DNA from: Helichrysum umbraculigerum
Lineage: Eukaryota; Streptophyta; Magnoliopsida; Asterales; Asteraceae
Direction of reading: 5' to 3'
DNA length: 64,000 bases
Assembly: GCA_949592205.1 (NCBI GenBank)
Contig: CATIUR010000005.1
Location: 131,521,277 to 131,585,276 of the forward strand
Part shown: positions 56,719-64,000 of the stretch, one piece after another
How the letters are laid out: every line of letters begins with the position of its first letter
Position numbering within the stretch: the stretch's first letter is position 1
The notes under the pieces: model-generated
Seen by the model: only the letters and a program-made list of their open reading frames with translations
Told to the model about the DNA's origin: nothing
Databases searched by the model: none
Made by a program: the position numbers and the translations under genes

Positions 56719-59700
56719 CATCACGATCAAACAATCCAGGATATCTGGATTTCATACTGTCCTCTGTTTCCCAGGTTAGGTTTGAACCTAAACTATGTTT
56801 CCATTTCACTAACACCATGGGAATATGTTTCTTCCTAAGTTTGGTAACTTTTCTGTCAAGAAGTTCAACTGGTTCTTCAACTAACTTCTGACTCTGATCA
56901 ACTTTCAAATCTTTTAAAGGAAGAATCTGAGAGTGGTCCTCAACGTTACATTTCCTCAAATAACAAATGTTAAACGTATCATGAATACCAGCAAGTTCCG
57001 GAGGAAGATCAAGTGTAACTGATTGATCATTAACAATCTGACGAATTCTAAACGGTCCAATATATCGAGGAGCCAATTTGTCACGTTTCCCAAACCGAAT
57101 TACCCCCTTCCAAGGCGAAACTTTCAGGTAAACAAGTTCACCTTCCACAAAAGTAACCGGTCGACGTTTAGGATCAGCATATTGTTTCTGTCTGTCACGT
57201 GCAGCTTTCATCTTTTCTCGAGCAACTGCTACTTTGTCAGCTGTCATCTGAACAATGTCTGGCCCAGCAAACTGTTTCTCACCAGCTTCTAACCAACACG
57301 TAGGCGTTCTGCAACGTCTACTATACAGCATCTCATAAGGAGGCATGCCAATACTAGAATGATATGAATTATTATAAGCAAATTCAACCAATGGCAAATG
57401 AGAATCCCAAGAACCACCATACTCCAAAACACAAGCTCTTAACATATCCTCAAGCGTCTGAATCGTGCGTTCTGACTGACCATCGGTTTGAGGATGATAA
57501 GCTGTACTAAGATTCACACGTGTACCCAATTCATGTTGCAAACTTTGCCAAAAATGAGATACAAATCTAGGATCTCTATCAGATACAATCAATAATGGAA
57601 TCCCATGTCGCGAAACAATCTCATTTACATACAACTGTGCAAGCTTACTCAAAGATGTGGTCTCACTGGTCACTAGAAAATGTGCACTTTTAGTCAATCG
57701 ATCCACAATGACCCAAACCATATCATTTCCTCGAACAGTTCGAGGCAACTTGGTTACAAAATCCATAGTCAAATGTTCCCATTTCCATTCTGGAATCTCA
57801 AGCTGTTTCAACGACCCATACGGCTTCTGGTGTTCAGCTTTAACTTGAGAGCAAATATGACAAGAACTAACAAACCTTGCTACATCCATTTTCATTGTAG
57901 GCCACTAATACAAAGGTTTCAAGTCATTATACATTTTCGTACTTCCAGGATGTACAGACAATCTGGACTTATGGGCTTCATTCAGAATAACATCCCGAAG
58001 ACCACCAAACAAAGGAATCCAAACACGAGACTGAAAGGTTTTTAATCATCTCGAATCATCCAATAACAATTCATTTCGATTCAACATAATTTCAGATTTC
58101 AAATTATGATCTAACAAAGCCTCCAACTGTGCAGCTTTTATCTGAGCCACCAAATCAGAAGAAACTTCTAACCGTATAAAATAAACTCGATCAGAAGTTA
58201 CCTTACGGCTTAAAGCATCAGCAACCACATTGGCTTTCCCTGGATGGTATTTAATCTCACAATCATAATCTTTGATTAATTCTAACCATCGTCTCTGCCG
58301 CATATTTATCTCTTGCTGTGAAAATATATACTGAAGACTCTTGTGATCTGTACAAATAACACATTTGGTACCATACAAGTAATGCCTCCAGATTTTCAAA
58401 GCAAACACAACCGCTGCAAGCTCTAATTTCTTTCGTGAGGTTTGAGCTGACGAGAAGCATAAGCAATCACACGATCTCGCTGCATCAAAACACATCCCAA
58501 ACCAGCAATCGATGCATCACAGTAAACAACAAAGTCATCGGACCCATCTGGCAATGCTAACACAGGAGCCTGACATAACAACTGCTTCAGAGTCTGAAAA
58601 GCTGTTTCCTGTTGTTCAGTCCACACAAACTTTTCATCCTTACGGGTCAATTTAGTCAATGAACCGGCAATTTTAGAAAAATCTTTAATAAACTTCCGGT
58701 AATAACCCGCCAAACCAAGAAAACTCAGCTTTCCAATTCATTACAGCTTCAATCTTTGAAGGATCAACTTTAACACCATCATTACAAATAATATGACCCA
58801 AAAACTGTACTTCCCGAATCCAAAATTCACATTTAGAACACTTTGCATACAAATGTTCTCTCTTTAAGGTTTCCAATACTAACCTCAAATGCATTCCATG
58901 TTCTGATTCGGATTTTAGAATATACCAAAATATCATCGATAAATACAATCACAAATTTATCAAGAAAAGGTCGACAAACACGGTTCATCAAATCCATAAA
59001 AACTGCTGGAGCATTCGTCAAACCAAAAGGCATAACCAGGAATTCAAAATGACCATACCTGGTACGAAATGCAGTTTTAGGAATATCCCGTTCACAAACA
59101 CGAACTTGATGATAACCCGACCTTAAATCAATTTTAGAATAAAACGAAGATCCCTGCAACTGATCAAACAAATCATCTATGCGAGGCAGTGGATATTTAT
59201 TCTTTACCGTTCGTTTATTCAATTCTCTATAATCAATGCACATTCGAAAAGACCCATCTTTCTTTTTCACAAATAGAACTGGTGCACCCCAAGGAGAAGA
59301 ACTAGGTCTAATGAACCCTTTATCCAACAACTCCTGTATCTGATTCATCATTTCACGCATTTCAGAATGAGCTAATCTATAGGGAGCTTTGGCTACAGGT
59401 GACGAGCCAAGAACAAGATCAATCTGATATTCAACTTCCCTAACTGGTGGTAATCCAGGTAATTCATCAGGGAACACTTCCGGATATTCAGAAACAACCG
59501 GAACATCAGAAAGAGATTTCTTTTCTACTTTAGTATCAATCACATAAGCTAGGTATGATTCACAGCCTTTGGACAAAGATTTCCTCGCTTTCATCATACT
59601 AATCAAAGGTATACACCCACTATCCCTTTCTCCTCGAGCCACGACATATGACTCATCAGAAATTGGGATTCTAATCAGCTTATTGTGGCAATCTATGCTT

Positions 59701-60926
59701 GCTTTACACTGACTTAACCAATCCATGCCAATAATCACATCGAAACTAGCAATCGGCATCAACAGAAAGGAAATTGGGAAAGTCTGGCCATCTATCATTA
59801 TACTAGCTCCAATTACCGAGGTGGTAACAGGAACTGATTTGCCACTAGCTATTTCTACTTCAACTGGGTTTGTAATCACAGTAGGCATCATTTTCAACTT
59901 ATCACAGAAACACACAGATACAAAAGAACAATTTGCACCTGAATCAAACAAAACACGTGCTGGTACAGAGTTTACAAGAAAAGTACCAGTGATAACGTCA
60001 TCTGTGTGAACAGCTTCATCCACTGTCATTTGAAAAGCCCTACTAACTGCAGATGGCGGATTCTTCCGCTTCTGACTGGAAGATGACGAACTAACAACCG
60101 ACCCAGAACCCTGTCTCTTAGCCTCAGAACACTGATTTGCACGATGACCTTCTTTGTGACAATTCCAGCATACATAAGTAGAAAAAACACAATCTTTGGC
60201 TTCATGACCAATCACACCACATTTCACACATCTAGTGGTTTGCACAGTACACGGCCCAAAATGTCTAGCTCTACATTTAATACACCAATTGGGACGATCA
60301 GAAGTACCACCACGACTTTCTTGTTTCTTACCCTGTTGATTTCCTTGCCACCGCTGCTTACCTTTACTAGAAGATTCACTCCTAGATTTCTGAGAAACCA
60401 TTTCTTTACTTGGTGCCTCTTGAGGTCTCAAATCACTGTCAACTGACCGAGCTAACATAAAATCTTGGGAAAGAGAACCCGCCAACCTTACTGAAGTTTG
60501 ATAATGATTAGGTAAAGTACCCACAAACTGTTCTATTCTGGTCCTCTCATCAGGAACCCACTGCTGAACAAACCTAAGTTTCTCTGAAAACTGATTAATC
60601 AAATCATCCATTGACATTTTATCAGTTAATTGTAAATCCATAAACTCCTTTCGAATCCGAGCTATGTCAAAGTTTGAACAATACTGCTTACAAACTTCAT
60701 TATGAAAATCAGACCATCGGATAGATGCTTTCTGAAATGGAGATAACACAGAAGTAATCGAATCCCACCAATTCATAGTCGCTCCTTTTAAAAGTTGAGT
60801 TGCATAAGGAACCTTTAACTCTTCCTCACATTGGCAAACTTCGAATTTCTTTTCAATATCTCTCAACCAATCAAGAGTTACCGAAGGATTTATACTACTA
60901 GAATACACAGACGGATTACTGCTCAT
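56693..60926 (-). pseudogene. pol: Gag-Pol of element C, several frameshifts and stops
   Basis: The first 697 codons (60926-58833) are open. Gag core TLDWLRDIEKKF; zinc knuckles CVKCGVIGHEAKDC and CWNCHKEGHRANQC. Protease has DSGANCSFVS (DSG rather than DTG). RT runs to the catalytic FIDDILVYS. A frameshift follows, then a small deletion before the GYYRKF segment, another shift after KPHERN in RNase H, a stop near 58045 and a stop near 57906. The last 400 codons (57895-56693) are open integrase (SDRDPRFVSHF, YHPQTDGQSE) ending with the chromodomain-like LTWETEDSM. It cannot make a functional polyprotein. Confidence 0.9.
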
Positions 60927-60933
60927 AAAGGTT

Positions 60934-61206
60934 TTAAAATGAACACACCTTTTGTTTTGGCGGTGAAATCGTACTAAACACAGGATGAGAAGATTCAGCC
61001 TCTTTTTGTTGTTTATACATTCTAAGTGCTTGGTTTTCCTCTTCCAATTGAAGGAGATACTCGTCTCTTTCTAACTCCTCTCTAGCATGGAAAGAAGTAC
61101 CAATATGCCCAATCGGATCATCATGAGTCTCAACAGTAACTTCCGGCCTTGAGACATTATTAGGGTTAACAGGTGGTTGCTCATTATCCGCCATGTCTGT
61201 AAACAC
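60934..61206 (-). CDS. Small charged ORF upstream of gag in C
   Basis: 90 codons; the second Met (61194) is the likelier start because it sits two bases after GTGTTTACAG, a good acceptor. It is Glu/Gln-rich with a short helical stretch (EERDEY-like, LQLEEENQALRMYKQQKEAE). It ends 7 bases before the gag ATG in a different frame. The gag frame is also open for some distance upstream, so it may be the true Gag N-terminus separated by a frameshift. No recognised domain. Confidence 0.5.
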   Translation of the reverse strand: MFTDMADNEQPPVNPNNVSRPEVTVETHDDPIGHIGTSFHAREELERDEYLLQLEEENQALRMYKQQKEAESSHPVFSTISPPKQKVCSF

Positions 61207-61370
61207 AACAACAGCTCACAAATCGTTAATCGTTAGCACCTTTCCTACTAACAATTTCACATTCAGTACATAATCCCATTCCCAAGAATGTTTGACACAA
61301 CACAATCAAAGTTTAGGATTGAACATCCTATCATGTTCAATTCGCCCAAACTATTTCTCTGATACCAACT
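61207..61370 (-). promoter_or_regulatory. Leader of C with primer site and hairpin
   Basis: Primer site TGGTATCAGAG (61357-61367). The hairpin at 61318-61341 has perfect nine-pair arms ATTGAACAT and ATGTTCAAT. Both are shared with D. Confidence 0.75.
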
Positions 61371-63331
61371 TATAACACCCCTCATTTAATACAACAATAT
61401 TATATTAATTACCACGGAAGCGTATACTTACAATACATATTTTATTAGAATTCTGCTTGAAATTTTCGCAAACCTTTATACAACATGTTTAACCACTAAA
61501 CCAAACATAGTTAACTTGTTTACAAACCGGGGCATTATATATTACAAAACATCATTTATAACAAACTTGATCAGAGTTGCTATTTTCAAACATTCCCAGC
61601 ATCAAAACATTCCTTCCTGACTACCCACATAATAAACATAACCTGCAGGAAGTAAATTGAGGGATTAGCACGAAGCTAAGTGAATGAATAATCAACCACA
61701 ATTCAATTTAGCTAGCAATTTATTCACAACCAATAATGCAACAAATATCGTCAAGAGGAACGATGGTTCCTAAGGACCCTGTTCCGGGTGGCCCCATCAG
61801 AACACTTACATCAACTGTAGGCCAAAACAGTGATTAACCGTTAACTAAATGCTAATCTCCATCAACACATGTACGCAACCCTGTGTTGACCAACATTAGC
61901 AATCAAGTCCAACTGACAATCTAGTTGACCTCTAGATTTATCAATCAAGCTCACAGGCTAATCAAACTACCAATCATATGGCATATCATTTCAGCGTTAA
62001 CATTCTATCAATAGTAATCCTATAATTACCGATTGAAATCAAACTGACACAACCAAATCAAACTGTGAGTTTCAAATCCACTCACCTGATTGTTTTAGTT
62101 CACTTACTCAGCTGCCTTATCTCACTGAGTTCTCTGAGGATCTGAGAATTAACAATCAAATATAAGTTAGTAATCACATTCTTAAAACCATAGCTTATAT
62201 TCGAATATTACATCTATGAATACTTATCACAACATATATAACACAATCAATATATAAACATAGATCAAGTATATCAACACAGCTATCAAATAACTATAAT
62301 ACATTTAGAGATTATATGAAGTTTGATAACAAAATTCACATCTCTGCAATAGGCCAGAATCCGCCGGATTCCCTTAGAATCCGCCGGATTCTAATGGGTT
62401 TTAGATGCAACATTTGGACCAGGGTTCATAAAACGAATCCGGTTGGACGAATCCGCCGGATTTAAACCATTTTGACCCGATTCATATCCGTTTGACTAGA
62501 TGAATCCGCCGGATTCATACGGAATCCGTCGGATTCCCTTGTCCTGCGCAGACTTGCAAAACCTGCTACAGCATAGCCATGCCCGATTTCTATAACTCAA
62601 ATCATTCATAACCAGTTGCCAAAAACGAGTTTTAGCATCAAATAACTTCATTTTAACAGCTATTAACATCATACAATTATCATGTATTAACTTGTTCCAA
62701 TTCGATTTACATGTGAAGCATATCCATGTAATATCATGTTCAAGAACATGTATTCATAATCAGAATCACACCAATTCAGTTATGAACCTTACAATTTTCA
62801 TGTGTACTCAATCAATTCTTCTTATTCCTTACACTTCTATGGTTTCTATTAATTAACTCAAACCAAGAACTAATCATAATCAAGATAAATCAAACTTACC
62901 TCTTTAAGATTATGAAACAAAGATGATGATGATGATTTTGGTTCCAAGATCACAGCTCAAAATCACTTAGTTATGTTCTAATTTGAAGTTATAAGTTTTT
63001 GGTTCTAGGTTTCCAAAAGAGGAAGTAAGAAACTTTCCTAAAAGGGAAAGTATTTAAGTCGGCTAGGATTTTACACCGACTCCGTATCCATTTAAAACTA
63101 GTCCCGTTTCAATCTATTGCCTGGAACCTAAAAACCATTTGCGAGAAACTTATTTTATTCTACCGTCAACTATAGTAAATCATAACAATCAACAATTTAC
63201 TATCCACAATAAGTTCTGGGACTTATTTATATAAGTTTCGCAATAAACAAATAATATCACATAATTTCTAATACAATTAAATATATCAATTTAAAATTAG
63301 AAATTACCGGACCAGAAGAGAGGATGTTACA
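61371..63331 (-). repeat. 5' LTR of element C
   Basis: 1961 bases. On the minus strand: TTAAATA box near 63050, donor GAG/GTAAGT at 62894-62899, palindrome array at 62356-62538. With the acceptor at 61197 this would make a 1703-base leader intron containing the primer site. Confidence 0.9.
62356..62538. repeat. Palindrome array (ATCCGCCGGAT type) in C 5' LTR
   Basis: Matches 54597-54779 with one or two changed units. Confidence 0.83.
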
Positions 63332-64000
63332 ATATAGCACCAACCAGATATCAAGAATCATGTATGCTTTCGTCATTCTACACATATGATAACCGAGGAT
63401 AACGGACGAAATGTGTGTGAACTGGAGGAGCAATATCCGGATATCCTACCAAGACGTTCGTGGCAAGAAAGGGTTGAGACTTATTTCCGTATGGACAAAG
63501 AATTACGCGATCGGGAGGTTCATCATCGACTTGGGAATGCTTTAATCGACCACATTTTGCAACTCCCTCCAAATTACCGTAGTCGTTAATTATTGTAATC
63601 TTTTATTTTGAATTATTGTAACGTTTTTTTTTAAGTATTGTAACGTTTTTTTTAATTATGTAATCTTTTTAATTTGAATGAAATGTGTTTTATTTTAATT
63701 AATTGTGTATTGTTTAATTAATTTATTAGTTGTGGGTCCCTGAAAAAAAGTGACGGACCACTGTTGACACGGGGCTGTCAGTTTCTGTCAGTTTTGTGAA
63801 AAAGCTGACATGGCGTAGATGTGGCGCGTCAGTTTATGTCACTTTCTGTCACCGTTGAGAATGGTTTAATGGTAGTATTATCTATATCTATACTAATATA
63901 TAAAGAGTTTAAGACAATGTCTTAAAAAGAGCAATAGTAAATTACTATTTTGCCCTTTTAACTATCTCATTCAATTTTGAAACACAAATAATAAATGCAA
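63332..64000 (+). pseudogene. Second copy of the Harbinger 3' end and flank
   Basis: Begins with the atata TSD. It repeats the transposase C-terminal remnant (MITEDNGRNV to LPPNYRSR), the 3' terminal inverted repeat (to 63866), the taa duplication and the Helitron-like flank. It equals 55573-56241 with about seven differences. Cut by the window end. Confidence 0.88.

Larger units (their letters stand above)
56651..63331 (-). mobile_element. Element C: decayed Ty3/Gypsy element lacking most of its 3' LTR
   Basis: The left side has only the last 30 bases of the LTR (56651-56680). The interior (56681-61370) and 5' LTR (61371-63331) are complete in length. The pol fragments, tail wording and primer site make it a chromovirus-like Gypsy related to D by LTR and leader. 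The right TSD is atata at 63332-63336, the same as for the solo LTR, so both descend from one insertion. Confidence 0.88.

Overview
The window is plant nuclear DNA dominated by nested LTR retrotransposons. Intron-containing genes, Ty1/Copia and Ty3/Gypsy chromovirus-type elements, initiator-tRNA-Met primer sites, a PIF/Harbinger transposase, MITEs and a SINE all point to a repeat-rich flowering plant. The overall repeat style, including a long extra reading frame after pol in a SIRE-like Copia element, resembles Asteraceae, but that is a guess.

Layout. Positions 1-45370 are one old Ty1/Copia element (called G, + strand, 5' end left of the window) into which four Gypsy-type elements or LTRs inserted. 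D (1-16674, minus) is a non-coding LARD-like element that itself holds A (3411-12377, minus), a gag-only element. E (16815-23306) is a composite solo LTR carrying a fold-back MITE. B (23660-34796, minus) is a nearly intact Tekay-like chromovirus with two nonsense codons. F (37399-40449, +) is a solo LTR. Target-site duplications (TSDs) were read directly for A (caatt), E (gaaca), B (atact) and F (aagtg), and they let G be followed across its interruptions. 45371-49217 is intergenic DNA with an Au-like SINE and a hAT MITE. 49218-50714 is the only apparently functional host gene, a three-exon clade-B PP2C phosphatase with a MAPK-docking motif. A MULE-type MITE (51320-51640) and a broken Harbinger transposon (52176-56107, split by a solo LTR of family C) follow. 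A fuller but decayed copy of C (56651-63331) comes next, and then a second copy of the Harbinger 3' end runs off the window. That duplication means either a tandem duplication or two haplotypes joined in the assembly.

How the parts relate. A looks like a non-autonomous partner of B-type elements, and D of C-type elements: each pair shares LTR style, primer-binding site and the leader just after it. The most interesting signal is a shared retrovirus-like architecture. Every LTR family here carries a splice-donor consensus downstream of its presumed promoter. In A, B and C an acceptor-like site lies within a few bases of the ATG of one or more reading frames. The predicted leader intron contains the primer-binding site, arrays of short palindromes (three unrelated motifs in different families) and conserved hairpins. 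One hairpin is shared by A and B and has a nine-base loop with a six-base palindrome, like a retroviral dimer-initiation loop. Another stem-loop beside the polypurine tract is supported by a compensatory base change between family pairs. All comparisons were made by eye; no folding, alignment or database search was run.
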